A DNA stretch of 64,000 nt from a virus (IMGVR_UViG_3300025012_000067:1-64000), one strand, 5' to 3'; shown: positions 17,489 through 27,230, counted from the stretch's first letter. The notes: generated from the letters alone by a model not told the origin. Made by a program: numbers and translations.

Positions 17489-20400
17489 ATGCTTACTTTA
17501 AATGAAAATCTTCAAACAGCACAAGATGGGGATATTCACCACCCAATTGTCAGGCTTTTATCGAATAAAGCCGTTGCAGATATTCCATTTATTGGGAATA
17601 TTTTTACGGCTAATACGACCGAGATGAAACCAAAATATCTTGTGCATTCTTCTGGTAGGATTATTGGGTTTAATTTGAAATATTATAACTCTGTTACTAA
17701 TCATTTGTATATGTTTTATACGGACGCAGATAGGGTTGAATTTACAATTGATATTCCGCTTATTATTAATACTGATATTGATGATTTTGCTTTGGTTGAA
17801 TTGGTAAATGGGGATATTGGTGTTTGCTACATCAGAAAAAGTGGCTCTAATTATGATGTCCGGGCTTTCGGGGTAAGCCCCGCTGGGGTAACAACTATTA
17901 GTGATTATTTAGTTATTAGCAATACTTATGTTAAGTATTCAATAGCAGCTATTAAATTGGCTGATAATACTTATGCGATGGTGTATAATAACTATACTTC
18001 AGGTACTCCTGCTTGGAATGTTTTTACTAGAACTTCTAGCAATTTTACTTCTTGGAGTTCTGCAGCAGATATTATTTCCTCGTTTGGATTATCCCCAATC
18101 AATACAATAGATAATAGGGCATCTACATTCTTTCTGCTGGAGACTGTTGCTGGGAATGAATTGTTGCTGTTTTTTTACTTTGTTGATGGATTGGATACTA
18201 ACCTAAACCCATTACGTAATATTTATTATTCTAAGTCAATAGACAACGGAGCTACTTGGGGGACTGCGGTTAAAATTACTAATTACACTGGATTTACAAC
18301 AATTGGGTATTCTCCTTCTGCTGTTCAGACTGCTGCGGAATCAATGTATTTATCATTTACAGAAGAATCCGGTGCGTTGTGGATGAGTAGTAGCACAAGC
18401 GGTTGGGTTGGTGCTACAGCAGATAGTATTAATACATTGACTTTTGATGTAGCTAATAGAAAGTTATACTTGGTGCTGTCTAATTTTGGCGCTGGCGATA
18501 AAGTCATTGCAAGTATATTAAAAATTGATGTTGACTCTTGGACAATAGAAAAATCTTGGAGTGCTTCGTCTACGCCAGCGATAAATAATATTTTTTACAA
18601 TGTTGCTTTAACTCAATATTACCGATATGCTGGAAACCAATTTGGTGATAAGGTTGTTTTTGGGTCTATGGAGCATATAGGTGTCCTAAATGGAACTACT
18701 GATTCAATCACCGAATATCATTTTGTTGCTAATGGTACTTATGGTGTAGAGGCTAATGTTACTGGTTATCCTTATACCTCGGCAATAGAAAATGGGTATA
18801 TTCAGTTAGATTCTGCATCTGATAGACTTTATATATTTAATACACATTTATTTGGTGTTAATGTTCGCTTGGTTGTTGGTTATATTGATTTAAATGATAC
18901 AGGACCGATGTTTACATTTAACCTATTGTTTAATAATGCAATAACCAGACCTAATGGGAATATTTATTGCCAGTTGTTTGACAGCCAACTTGTAGTTTGT
19001 AATGATTATCCTAATGGGCCTGGAAGATTAACAATATTTGACCTTGACGGAAACACAATAAAATATTACGACTCTACCACTATTGGTTTTCCTTACCACG
19101 GATTACAAAAGGCAGTTATTGTTGAAAATTATCTTTATGGAATTTTTGATTATTATGGTGGTGCAAGTTATGTAACTCAAAAAGGCCTATGCAAAGTGGA
19201 TTTAGCAAATGATAATTTTACATTTAGCATTCCAGCGTACAAGACAGCAGATGATTACGCATTTAATCATTTATTTTATAATCCAGAAAAACATGAAATT
19301 TATATAACATCAACTTATGATGGTTTGGTTATTTTTGATTGCAGTTCTGAATTTTTTACAAGATTAAGTGCAACAGAAATTCCAGGGATTACAGGTAATA
19401 ACACTGATACCTTTTGGGAAATGACTTGGGATAATGATTCAGGACAATTTTTCTGTGGTAGTTTTTATTCAAGTTGGAATGGACTTACTACATTTTTGCG
19501 TGATGGAAAATTTAGCCGTATTTTTTACAAAATAGGAACAAAAGATACAGATTGGTCTTTTGGTGATTCTGCTATATTAGTCAATGGTTTATCCGAGTCA
19601 AATGCTTGGTTAGGTATTGATGAAGATAACAAAGTATGGTCTTTCTGGCAAAAAGATAAATTAAATAATACTGAGCACTACCTTGCTTGGGATAACATTG
19701 AACCCTTTTTTGACATTACTGATTATGTTATTGTGGACAAGGATATTGAGTGGAAAAGAACTGTTGATGGAAAACCAAATGAATTAAGTTTTTCTTTATC
19801 TCATGGTCATTTGTTTGATTCTAGTAATCAGTTATCTTTGTTTTCCCCTTATGTTAAAAAAGGAAGAAAAATAACCCTTGAAGCAGGGGAAAAAGTATCT
19901 GATGTTGAATATTTTCATAATCAAGGGACATTTACGGTAACTGAAAATTCAATTAAATATTCCCCAAATGAATATCCTGAAATAAGAGTTAAAGCAGAAG
20001 ATAAAAGAACTTTATGGGAAGAAGATAATCAAATTTCTGTTGGGTATGTAAATGAATATCCTGAAAATATTTTGGATGATTTTTTAACAAACTATGTTGG
20101 TCTTTCTTCTGAAGAAATTAGTATTCCTACAACAATGCAGGGAAGTACAAGAATAGATGCACAATGGGCTGAGGGTAATGTTGCTGAAATTGTGAATACT
20201 ATTTGCAAACGGTTTGGTTATTTCCCAAAAATAGCAGTTGATGATGTTTTTACTTTAGAACTGATTTCTGATTCCAATTCTGTTGCTCATGTTTATTCTG
20301 ATAAAAGTAAAATTTTGGAATATACACCTGATGATAAATATTCTTCCTTTGTAAATAGAATCATTGTTACAGGAGAAGAAAGGGATGAAATTGAAGTTTT

Positions 20401-21157
20401 ATTTGCTGAAGAACGGGTTGAAAGTTTGTCAGGAACTATTGGTTGGTGGGGAGGAATAAAACATTATACTGTTTATTACTCAGAAGATCAAAGTAGAAGA
20501 GTCAGGTATCCTCGTTTGGAAGTTATATCATCAACTAGAAGTATCGCTTTTACTTTGGTTGGCAAAGTGCATGAGGAAATTTCTGAAATTGATATTAATG
20601 AACAATACTGTGTTGTTGAGGTTGATGTACCTGATTTGACTCCTGTGCTTGCTGGGGCGATTGCTACATTGGTTGCTGGGATGCTTATTGGAGATGTTGT
20701 TATTGGAGGAAAAACACAACCGGTTGGTTCTTATATTTGTAACGTGGCAATAATGACAGCATTAAATGTTTTGGGTTCTGTGGTTAATTTTCAGTATGAA
20801 ATTCACGGCAGACCACTTGGGTATGTCCGCCGAAGTGTGGAATATACTGAAAATGATACAGAATTCCAAGTAGAAATGGGAAAAATTATTTCTAATTTAA
20901 TGGAAGGCTTTGCGTGTTACACTGTTGGTGATTGTCGTTTTGTTGCTGAATTTGAAATGATGATTTTAAAAATGCAAAGAAGAAGGGTTTCTTTTAATAA
21001 AATATCCCATTTACAGGATGAAGAAGGAGACACAATTCAGATTCCTCATCTTTATACTGGTTTTCCTGTAAAATTGTTTATCAGTGATTTAAAAAGAAAA
21101 TGGAAGTTAGGAGAAAACGGTTATTGTATTGATGAAATAGAGGGTTGGAGAGTTTAA
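17489..21157 (+). CDS. Large tail-tip hub protein with propeller-like N-terminal part
   Basis: 1222 residues. The N-terminal 730 residues are a series of beta strands with at least one Asp-box, S-x-DNGATWG (about residues 250-258), the sialidase/BNR hallmark, and many YxxFD blades, so probably one or more beta-propellers. From about 745 the sequence changes to a hub-like part: ITDYVIVDKDIEWKRTVDGKPNELSFSL, then RVKAEDKRTLWEE, FLTNYVGLS, TICKRFGYFPKI and VNRIIVTGEERD, resembling gp27/Tal-type baseplate hubs. Residues 1040-1080 contain a hydrophobic LAGAIATLVAGMLIG segment. Inferred role: tail tip hub plus a carbohydrate-facing domain. Confidence 0.7.
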   Translation: MLTLNENLQTAQDGDIHHPIVRLLSNKAVADIPFIGNIFTANTTEMKPKYLVHSSGRIIGFNLKYYNSVTNHLYMFYTDADRVEFTIDIPLIINTDIDDFALVELVNGDIGVCYIRKSGSNYDVRAFGVSPAGVTTISDYLVISNTYVKYSIAAIKLADNTYAMVYNNYTSGTPAWNVFTRTSSNFTSWSSAADIISSFGLSPINTIDNRASTFFLLETVAGNELLLFFYFVDGLDTNLNPLRNIYYSKSIDNGATWGTAVKITNYTGFTTIGYSPSAVQTAAESMYLSFTEESGALWMSSSTSGWVGATADSINTLTFDVANRKLYLVLSNFGAGDKVIASILKIDVDSWTIEKSWSASSTPAINNIFYNVALTQYYRYAGNQFGDKVVFGSMEHIGVLNGTTDSITEYHFVANGTYGVEANVTGYPYTSAIENGYIQLDSASDRLYIFNTHLFGVNVRLVVGYIDLNDTGPMFTFNLLFNNAITRPNGNIYCQLFDSQLVVCNDYPNGPGRLTIFDLDGNTIKYYDSTTIGFPYHGLQKAVIVENYLYGIFDYYGGASYVTQKGLCKVDLANDNFTFSIPAYKTADDYAFNHLFYNPEKHEIYITSTYDGLVIFDCSSEFFTRLSATEIPGITGNNTDTFWEMTWDNDSGQFFCGSFYSSWNGLTTFLRDGKFSRIFYKIGTKDTDWSFGDSAILVNGLSESNAWLGIDEDNKVWSFWQKDKLNNTEHYLAWDNIEPFFDITDYVIVDKDIEWKRTVDGKPNELSFSLSHGHLFDSSNQLSLFSPYVKKGRKITLEAGEKVSDVEYFHNQGTFTVTENSIKYSPNEYPEIRVKAEDKRTLWEEDNQISVGYVNEYPENILDDFLTNYVGLSSEEISIPTTMQGSTRIDAQWAEGNVAEIVNTICKRFGYFPKIAVDDVFTLELISDSNSVAHVYSDKSKILEYTPDDKYSSFVNRIIVTGEERDEIEVLFAEERVESLSGTIGWWGGIKHYTVYYSEDQSRRVRYPRLEVISSTRSIAFTLVGKVHEEISEIDINEQYCVVEVDVPDLTPVLAGAIATLVAGMLIGDVVIGGKTQPVGSYICNVAIMTALNVLGSVVNFQYEIHGRPLGYVRRSVEYTENDTEFQVEMGKIISNLMEGFACYTVGDCRFVAEFEMMILKMQRRRVSFNKISHLQDEEGDTIQIPHLYTGFPVKLFISDLKRKWKLGENGYCIDEIEGWRV

Positions 21158-21158
21158 T

Positions 21159-22517
21159 ATGGGATTATTTAATAACAGAAAACTTATAAGAAAAAGTGCT
21201 TTTGAAATATCCAAATCAAGGCAGGAAACAAGGGATGCCATTGTTTGGGAAGTATTACCAGACCAACGAATTTGTAAAATAAAAATTCAAGGGTCTAATA
21301 ATTTTTTATACGCTAGATATCCTCAGAATTGGGAATCAACACCAGCGTATTTAAAAAGTGGCAATGCGGTAAGGGTGGCTCATAGAGGGGGTAATAGGAA
21401 TATACTTGAAATAGTTGGGCATGGAATGAATGTACCTACATTTCCTACAGGCACAACCTCACCTGTTGTTGAAGGTTCACCTAATAAGGTATTAACTGGG
21501 TTTAGTGTGTTGCCAACGGTTCCGGCTAGTATGTCGGTAAGTGTTGCTTCTGGCACTTTTAGGCTTAATGGTGTTGAGTATGAGATGGATGATATATTGC
21601 CCATAATGGGTGATAATTATACAATGGAAGCAGGCAGTAATATGTATATGGGAGTTGGTTTATTACATACTATTACTTTTGATGCGCCTCCTGCTGCTGG
21701 GTATACCAGAGTTGATTTGATTGTGGTTGGCGCTGATGGTGTTTTGGACGTTGTTAAAGGTTCTAATTTCTTGAATACTGCTGTTGATGCTAATTACCCT
21801 GTTGTGCCTTCAGGACATGTTAAGGTTGCTCATGTTTTTGTATTTGGTGGTAAAATCCAGACTAATGATGAATGGGTTGTTTATGAAACTTACTTTTTGT
21901 TAAACCTAAAAGGCTCTACTTATGTATCTACTATAGAAATGAATCAAATAAATAAAGAATGGGCACAAGCGATTCCTGCACAGATTTTCTTGTATAAACT
22001 TGAAAATGGTGGTTCTGCTTGTATGGGGCAATACAATAATTATCCCTATCTGTATTCACCAATAGTTTATGCTGATTTCCCGGGATTTCAAAGAATTAGG
22101 TGGAAATTATTAGATCAATACAGTAGGCAATATATACCAGTAAGTAATGAGACAGATGAGGTTATTTTTGAAATTAATAATGCTGGTGGGGATTTTTATC
22201 TCAGTAATGATGGTAGAGTTGGTAATGATGCAATAGGTTATCATTCTAGCAGCGGTGGTGTTCCTGGTTATTATGTTCAAATCTCTAAATGGCATTCGCC
22301 GGTTCTCTCTGAGAACATGGTGGCATTAACTATACAGCTTGATGAAGCTGGAAATGTGATAAATCATCCAGTTACATATTGCTATTTGAAATCATTAGGA
22401 ATAAATTTACCACTGTTTAGTTTTACATCCTTGGTTGGATTAAGTCCTTCAGGTGGTGTTGTTACTGGCAGTAATTGTGCTTTGGCACCTATCGGTGAGC
22501 CCCTGCCTACAGAATAA
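21159..22517 (+). CDS. Tail-tip / baseplate structural protein
   Basis: 452 residues, starting two bases after the hub stop. N-terminal about 85 residues look like an OB-fold (IVWEVLPDQRICKIKIQGS, YLKSGNAVRVAHRGG, NILEIVGHG). The remainder is beta-rich with tail-fibre style (GTFRLNGVEYEMDD, RVDLIVVGADGVLDVVKG, VPSGHVKVAHVFV). Likely a tip component linking the hub to receptor-binding proteins. No catalytic motif. Confidence 0.6.
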   Translation: MGLFNNRKLIRKSAFEISKSRQETRDAIVWEVLPDQRICKIKIQGSNNFLYARYPQNWESTPAYLKSGNAVRVAHRGGNRNILEIVGHGMNVPTFPTGTTSPVVEGSPNKVLTGFSVLPTVPASMSVSVASGTFRLNGVEYEMDDILPIMGDNYTMEAGSNMYMGVGLLHTITFDAPPAAGYTRVDLIVVGADGVLDVVKGSNFLNTAVDANYPVVPSGHVKVAHVFVFGGKIQTNDEWVVYETYFLLNLKGSTYVSTIEMNQINKEWAQAIPAQIFLYKLENGGSACMGQYNNYPYLYSPIVYADFPGFQRIRWKLLDQYSRQYIPVSNETDEVIFEINNAGGDFYLSNDGRVGNDAIGYHSSSGGVPGYYVQISKWHSPVLSENMVALTIQLDEAGNVINHPVTYCYLKSLGINLPLFSFTSLVGLSPSGGVVTGSNCALAPIGEPLPTE

Positions 22518-22540
22518 CCTTAATGCGAAAGGATTGTTAA

Positions 22541-22708
22541 ATGAATATGCAAGAACAAATTTTAAATGAGTTAAAAATGATTAGGTCATTGCTTGAAAGG
22601 CAACAAAATATTCAAGTAACCCAACGTGACCCAAAGGAAGTAATGAAAGAAGTTATGTCTATGCTTCCAGAAAGTATCAGTAAATATCTAACGCCGAAGG
22701 AGTCTTAA
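22541..22708 (+). CDS. 55-residue helical protein in tail operon
   Basis: ATG 22541 follows GAAAGGA and the gene ends directly against the next start (TAA 22706-22708, ATG 22709). The product is one amphipathic helix or coiled coil: NELKMIRSLLERQQN and DPKEVMKEVMSMLPESI. It could be a tail-fibre chaperone or small linker; no family recognised. Tight packing and good spacing support it being real. Confidence 0.6.
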   Translation: MNMQEQILNELKMIRSLLERQQNIQVTQRDPKEVMKEVMSMLPESISKYLTPKES

Positions 22709-23479
22709 ATGCCTAATTTTCATACTGCATGGATTAATGGTACAACACCATTTGATGCTGATGCACTAAATCCTGCATTAGCTAGTTTAGATAAGGCAAT
22801 TACTTATAAGCATAATTTTCTTTTTCATTGTGATGGGAATATTACTTGGTCAGGCGGCACCCTTACTTGGTCAGATAAAATGAGGATTATTTTTATATCT
22901 GCTGCTGGCCTTGCTATTGCAAATGAGATCGCTGCTGGAAATATTGCACTATCAGATAATGAATATGCCTATATTGATTTAAATGAAACAAATAATTCTG
23001 TTTTAACTGTTTCTAAAACTACCATTACAACTGGTTCTGCTGCTGGATATGTTGGTGTTGGTAGGGTTGTTTTGGGTTATAGAAACACAGCAAGCGATAA
23101 TTTTTATCCTGCTGCTATTCGGTCTAATTGGTTCACTCCTGTGACTGGTACTGGAATTGAACTCAGAGGGTATTCCGAGACTGAAGTTGGGCCTGTAGAT
23201 GCTTCTAGTGGAACAGCAAACATTGATTACGCTGCTGGAAATATACAAAGAGTAACAATAGGTGCTGGTGTTGATGCAGCACTTACTTTTACCAATCTTC
23301 CTATAGGTAAAAGTTGTTCTGCTACTTTAAGATTGGAATTAGCCGGGGCTGTTCCTTCTTCTATTACATTACAAGGAATAACAATTGATACAACTGGTGT
23401 TACTTCTTCTGGCGAATTATTAGTAGAAGCAATTAGAATAGACACAACTTGGTATACAGGAGTCCATCATGCCTCTTAG
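22709..23479 (+). CDS. Tail appendage protein
   Basis: 256 residues, GAAGGAG upstream. N-terminus NFHTAWINGTTPFDADALN resembles the start of phage tail/baseplate appendage proteins, with a following beta-rich body (EYAYIDLNETNNSVLTVSK) and a C-terminal Thr/Ala-rich beta domain (SATLRLELAGAVPSSITLQG). Overlaps the next gene by 11 bases. Probably part of the receptor-binding apparatus. Confidence 0.6.
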   Translation: MPNFHTAWINGTTPFDADALNPALASLDKAITYKHNFLFHCDGNITWSGGTLTWSDKMRIIFISAAGLAIANEIAAGNIALSDNEYAYIDLNETNNSVLTVSKTTITTGSAAGYVGVGRVVLGYRNTASDNFYPAAIRSNWFTPVTGTGIELRGYSETEVGPVDASSGTANIDYAAGNIQRVTIGAGVDAALTFTNLPIGKSCSATLRLELAGAVPSSITLQGITIDTTGVTSSGELLVEAIRIDTTWYTGVHHAS

Positions 23480-24152
23480 TATGCGTGGGAGAAGAATAGG
23501 TGTTAGTGGTGGTAGTGGAATTTCTCCCCCGCCTACCGATGGATTAATTGCTTATTGGACAATGGATAATATTAACGGGGCTACACTTGAAGATGAATTA
23601 AATACCTACGATGCTACTATTGTGGGGGCTATTCAGACTACTGGGAGCCTGGGGCATATTGGCGAAGCACTGAACTTTGATGGAACAGATGATTATTTTT
23701 ATGTTAATAATGCCGGATTAAATTTATCTGTTTTTTCAATCTCTATGTGGATTAAGTCTGATGATACTGCTTATACAAATGAAAGATGTTTGTTTTCTAC
23801 TACAAATGCCACAAATGTGAATGGTACATTATCTTTGCAGGTAGATGATTCATCTAATGCTTTGCAATGTCTACTTCATGCGGGTGCTGTGATTAATGGT
23901 ACAACACAAATAACTAATACTAATTGGCACCATGTCGTATTTACTCGGGCTAACGATGGCTCAGTTGTTATTTGGTTAGACAATACTAACGAGGTAACTG
24001 GGACACTGTCTGCTCCATCTGCGTATGTTCAGTTCCAAATAGGCAAAGGACATACTGCTTATGGCAGTTGGGATGGACTTATTGACCATGTACGTGTATA
24101 TAATCGTGTTGTGACTTTAGAGGAAGTAAATAGTTTATTTATGGAATCATAA
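23469..24152 (+). CDS. LamG / concanavalin-type lectin-domain tail protein
   Basis: 227 residues. After a short Arg/Gly-rich start it contains a single LamG-like jelly roll: DGLIAYWTMDNINGATLED, ALNFDGTDDYFYV, FSISMWIKSDD, NWHHVVFTRANDGSVVIWLDN and the closing YGSWDGLIDHVRVYNRVVTL. Such domains bind carbohydrates, so this is a good candidate receptor-binding protein. It is the last gene before a terminator. Confidence 0.8.
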   Translation: MPLSMRGRRIGVSGGSGISPPPTDGLIAYWTMDNINGATLEDELNTYDATIVGAIQTTGSLGHIGEALNFDGTDDYFYVNNAGLNLSVFSISMWIKSDDTAYTNERCLFSTTNATNVNGTLSLQVDDSSNALQCLLHAGAVINGTTQITNTNWHHVVFTRANDGSVVIWLDNTNEVTGTLSAPSAYVQFQIGKGHTAYGSWDGLIDHVRVYNRVVTLEEVNSLFMES

Positions 24153-24177
24153 GTTTTAAATTGAAAATTTAAATGAT

Positions 24178-24211
24178 AAAAGGTAATATGCTTCTAAAGG
24201 TATTGCCTTTT
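24178..24211 (+). terminator. Terminator after tail genes
   Basis: AAAAGGTAATA (24178-24188) pairs with TATTGCCTTTT (24201-24211) with one G-T pair, followed by ATTTTTATTT. It separates the tail genes from the glycosyltransferase/lysis group. Confidence 0.85.
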
Positions 24212-24235
24212 ATTTTTATTTAGGGAGAGGACTAA

Positions 24236-25114
24236 ATGGAAAAAATTATATTTTCAAATGCTTTAGCGATTGGTGATAATCTGGTTTTCACAGTAGCATT
24301 AAGGGAATTACATAAACAATATCCCGAAAAGTATCAGACTGGTATATTTTCTTATTATCCAGAAGTTTATGAAAATAATCCCTACATTGCAAAATTTGAT
24401 AAGGAAGAAGCAAAGAATATTTTGATTATAAACGTAAATTATGCCAAAGAATTTCAATATAAAAAATCATCGGGAAAACCTTTTGCACAGGGATATATTA
24501 CTTTTCTAAATGATACTTTAAATTTAAATATTCAATTAACGGATTGCAAACCAGAAATATTTTTATCTTCTGAAGAAATAGAAAATGCTTTAGATACTTT
24601 AGAAGAAAACAAAATTAAAAATGGCTTTTGGTTACTTTCTCCCGGTTACAAACAAGATATTGTCTTAAAGAATTATTCTGCTGCAAAATGGCAGGAATTT
24701 ATTAATGTGATGTATGAATATGGAATTGAAATTATTCAAACCGGAGATAATCACGCCATTAATCCACGATTCAAAAATATTAAATCATTGGTTGGAAAAA
24801 CAAAGAATTTAAGAAAATATTTTGCAATAGCATCTTTAAGTAAGGGGTTAATAGGATATCCTTCTTTGCAAATGCATTTGGCAGCGGCTTTAAATAAACC
24901 CTCCATCGTTGTTGCAGGTGGTAGAGAGGGAATTAATTGGAACTGTTACCAAAATCAACAATATTTACATTCTGTTGGTTATTTGAACTGCTGCAAAGAA
25001 ACTGCATGTTGGAAAGCAACAATTCAGGATTGTGAAAATTATAATAATGGAATAGCACATTGTATGGAATTGATTAGCGTCGATGAAATCATTAATTGTG
25101 TTTTGAAATATTAA
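24236..25114 (+). CDS. GT9-like glycosyltransferase
   Basis: 292 residues with the two-domain layout of heptosyltransferase-like (GT9) enzymes: an N-terminal NALAIGDNLVFTVALREL loop (the IGD motif), then WLLSPGYKQDIVLKNYSAAKWQEF and the C-terminal YPSLQMHLAAALNKPSIVVAGGREGINW acceptor/donor region. The C-terminus has six cysteines (CC, CWK, C, C), unusual for the family. Possible roles are glycosylating virion proteins or altering host surface glycans; the sequence does not decide. Confidence 0.7.
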   Translation: MEKIIFSNALAIGDNLVFTVALRELHKQYPEKYQTGIFSYYPEVYENNPYIAKFDKEEAKNILIINVNYAKEFQYKKSSGKPFAQGYITFLNDTLNLNIQLTDCKPEIFLSSEEIENALDTLEENKIKNGFWLLSPGYKQDIVLKNYSAAKWQEFINVMYEYGIEIIQTGDNHAINPRFKNIKSLVGKTKNLRKYFAIASLSKGLIGYPSLQMHLAAALNKPSIVVAGGREGINWNCYQNQQYLHSVGYLNCCKETACWKATIQDCENYNNGIAHCMELISVDEIINCVLKY

Positions 25115-25177
25115 ATCAATTTATTTTTTGTGGAACTATAAAGTCAATCATGTTATTATTTTATAGGAACAAACACC

Positions 25178-25999
25178 ATGAGTTTAATTGACAGAATTAA
25201 ATATGAACAAAGGACATTACTCTCATTTTGTCATGGACTTGGGGACACAATTTTATTTCTTCCTATCTATCATGAAATACAAAAACAAACAAATAAAAGA
25301 ATTGAATTAGGGGTACACAGTAAAAGACAGTTTCATTTGATTTATCCTGATGTTGTTTTGGTTGATAAAATAGGAAGCGATATAAAATCAAAATATTCAT
25401 TTTTTTATAGTGTGAGGTATGGAGAACCAAATGGAATATTATCTAAGCCTTATTTATGTGCTAAGAATGAATTTGGATTAGATGATTTCATTTGGGAACC
25501 ATATAGATTTAAAAATGATTATGATAATTCAAATAGTAAAAGAATTGGTGTTTGTTTTTTTGGTATAACTGGAAGCAACAAAGAAAGCAAATTTTGTCCA
25601 ACAAAAACAGCAGAAAGGATTTGGGGGGAAATTCAATCAGCAGGATATGAACCATTTGAATTGTATCAGGGGGTGAATTTTATAAAAGATTATTATATTG
25701 ATGGAAAAGTACCGGATGCTTTTAATTTAACAAATGAAAGTAACTCGTTAAGGTTTCAAGAGCCAAATTTACTTTTGTTATTTAATGAAATAAAGAAATG
25801 TAAAAAAGTAATATGTGTGGATAATGGTGTTTTATATTTAAGTTTATCTTTATTGGGAGAAAGGGGTATTATTGGGTTGGAGAATCAAAAACAGATTCAG
25901 AATTATTTACCAAGAAGTATAAACATTGTGAATGTAAAAAATTATAGGGAAGGTTCAATTTATAATTTATTAACAACAAATCAAAGGAGGTTAAATTGA
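25178..25999 (+). CDS. Second GT9-like glycosyltransferase
   Basis: 273 residues. N-terminal SFCHGLGDTILFLPIYHEIQ matches the GT9 start (GxGD followed by a P-x-x-x-x-[IL] helix). C-terminal KKVICVDNGVLYLSLSLLGERGIIGL matches the conserved 'seen on the shelf' region with Asn-Gly in place of the usual Ser-Gly. It is clearly related in design to the neighbouring enzyme, so the two may act one after the other. Its stop overlaps the TTG start of the next gene. Confidence 0.65.
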   Translation: MSLIDRIKYEQRTLLSFCHGLGDTILFLPIYHEIQKQTNKRIELGVHSKRQFHLIYPDVVLVDKIGSDIKSKYSFFYSVRYGEPNGILSKPYLCAKNEFGLDDFIWEPYRFKNDYDNSNSKRIGVCFFGITGSNKESKFCPTKTAERIWGEIQSAGYEPFELYQGVNFIKDYYIDGKVPDAFNLTNESNSLRFQEPNLLLLFNEIKKCKKVICVDNGVLYLSLSLLGERGIIGLENQKQIQNYLPRSINIVNVKNYREGSIYNLLTTNQRRLN

Positions 26000-26454
26000 A
26001 AAGGCTAATTGTTTTAACCATTTTGTTGTTGTTTGTTTTTGGTTGTGCTAAAAATAATTTATATGTTCCTCCTGATGTTTGTGTGAAAGATGCCAGTGGT
26101 AATTATGATTCAATTATTCTTCAAAGGATTCCTGACCCTGCTAGTGCCTCATTACTTCTTCAGCTTGCTAATTTGGAAGCAGTAAAAAACATTGCTGGTT
26201 ATACCGTAGATGAAGCACTAATTTCTCTTGATATCATTGAATCAATTCTTAGTAAAGATATTACATTTAATGGTTTAATTGATGAAGCAACAAAACAAGC
26301 AGGGATTGTAAATAATTCTTATGGTCTGGAGTTATTCTTGATTTCTCAATATGTAACCGTTCTTGATACCCCTGAAATTGTTTCTCCATGTGATAAAGCA
26401 CTTATTCTATTGCATTTGAATAAACAGCGTCAAATGCTTAAATTGATTAAATAG
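25996..26454 (+). CDS. Small lipoprotein
   Basis: 152 residues starting at TTG 25996 with AAAGGAGG five bases upstream; the start overlaps the preceding stop (TTGA). Residues 1-17 are a signal peptide, KRLIVLTILLLFVFGC, with a lipobox ending at Cys17, so it should be lipidated and anchored in a membrane facing the periplasm or outside. The rest is helical. Among phages such a protein near endolysin-type genes can be an outer spanin or a superinfection-exclusion lipoprotein; I cannot choose. Confidence 0.75.
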   Translation: MKRLIVLTILLLFVFGCAKNNLYVPPDVCVKDASGNYDSIILQRIPDPASASLLLQLANLEAVKNIAGYTVDEALISLDIIESILSKDITFNGLIDEATKQAGIVNNSYGLELFLISQYVTVLDTPEIVSPCDKALILLHLNKQRQMLKLIK

Positions 26455-26466
26455 GGGGATACTACA

Positions 26467-26841
26467 ATGGAAGTAATCAAAGAGTGGGTATCTAATCCTA
26501 TTTTGTTTGCCTTGGCACTACTTGTTCTTTATGCTGGAAAAAAACTCTTTGATTCATTGTTTGATTTTCTTATTAAAAAAACAAAAACGGAATATATTTC
26601 TAAACAAGAATTCGATGAATATATAAAAGAAAACAAATTAGAAAGGGAAACCCTTTGTAAAGCCAAAATGGATGCTTGTGGCGCTCATAGACACGAGTCA
26701 CTTTCTTGGTTGGAGCCATTTACAAAAAAGATTATAAAACAAAATGTGGAAATAAAAAAAATACTTCATTTAATTGGAACCAAACAGGGATTAGATGAAA
26801 CAATCCTTGCCTCTCTTATCAACGGTGACATGTCAGAATAG
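26467..26841 (+). CDS. Membrane-anchored small protein, possible spanin/holin-like
   Basis: 124 residues. One membrane segment near the N-terminus (PILFALALLVLYAGKKLF, residues 11-28), then a charged helical domain containing a Cys/His group (CKAKMDACGAHRHES). This one-TM plus periplasmic or cytosolic helix layout is common in lysis-cassette proteins. Located between the lipoprotein and a short Cys-rich gene. Confidence 0.55.
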   Translation: MEVIKEWVSNPILFALALLVLYAGKKLFDSLFDFLIKKTKTEYISKQEFDEYIKENKLERETLCKAKMDACGAHRHESLSWLEPFTKKIIKQNVEIKKILHLIGTKQGLDETILASLINGDMSE

Positions 26842-26856
26842 ATAAGGATGCTGATT

Positions 26857-27027
26857 ATGTGTGATAAAGATTGTTTTAAAGATACAACGTCAAAATGTAT
26901 TAATTCCCCTTCAGGCCTTTGTTCAAATAAAGGAAATTTAGACAAATGTGTTAAAGAAAAACGGTGTGTAAAGCCTGAATGCACTACAGTAGATAGACCC
27001 TTTGAAAGTAAAATAATCAAAAAGTAA
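26857..27027 (+). CDS. 56-residue Cys-rich protein
   Basis: ATG 26857 is chosen over ATG 26848 because AAGGAT (26844-26849) gives proper spacing. Seven cysteines (residues 2, 6, 14, 22, 31, 37, 42) in 56 residues, no membrane segment; either a metal-binding or disulfide-rich peptide. Packed tightly between its neighbours and followed by AAAGGAGG for the next gene. Family not recognised. Confidence 0.55.
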   Translation: MCDKDCFKDTTSKCINSPSGLCSNKGNLDKCVKEKRCVKPECTTVDRPFESKIIKK

Positions 27028-27040
27028 AGGAGGAAATGAA

Positions 27041-27229
27041 ATGGATGATTTTGTAACTTATTCTGTTGTAATTGTAACTGCTCTTTTTCTGGCTTCTGAA
27101 ACCCTAGCGCAAATTCCAGCAATTAAAGCTAATAGTGTTTTTCAAGTGATTCATAATGTACTTGGAAAATTGTATGGTCTTTTTGGAAAGAAACAAACCA
27201 ACGTGGAAGAAAATAAAAAGGAAAACTGA
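27041..27229 (+). CDS. Small membrane protein, possible holin
   Basis: 62 residues with AAAGGAGG upstream. One strong membrane helix (residues 4-24, FVTYSVVIVTALFLASETLA), a second weaker hydrophobic stretch (SVFQVIHNVLGKLYGLFG) and a charged Lys/Glu/Asn tail, as in small holins. It lies in the same group as the lipoprotein; the endolysin is just beyond the convergent terminator on the other strand. Confidence 0.55.
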   Translation: MDDFVTYSVVIVTALFLASETLAQIPAIKANSVFQVIHNVLGKLYGLFGKKQTNVEENKKEN

Positions 27230-27230
27230 T

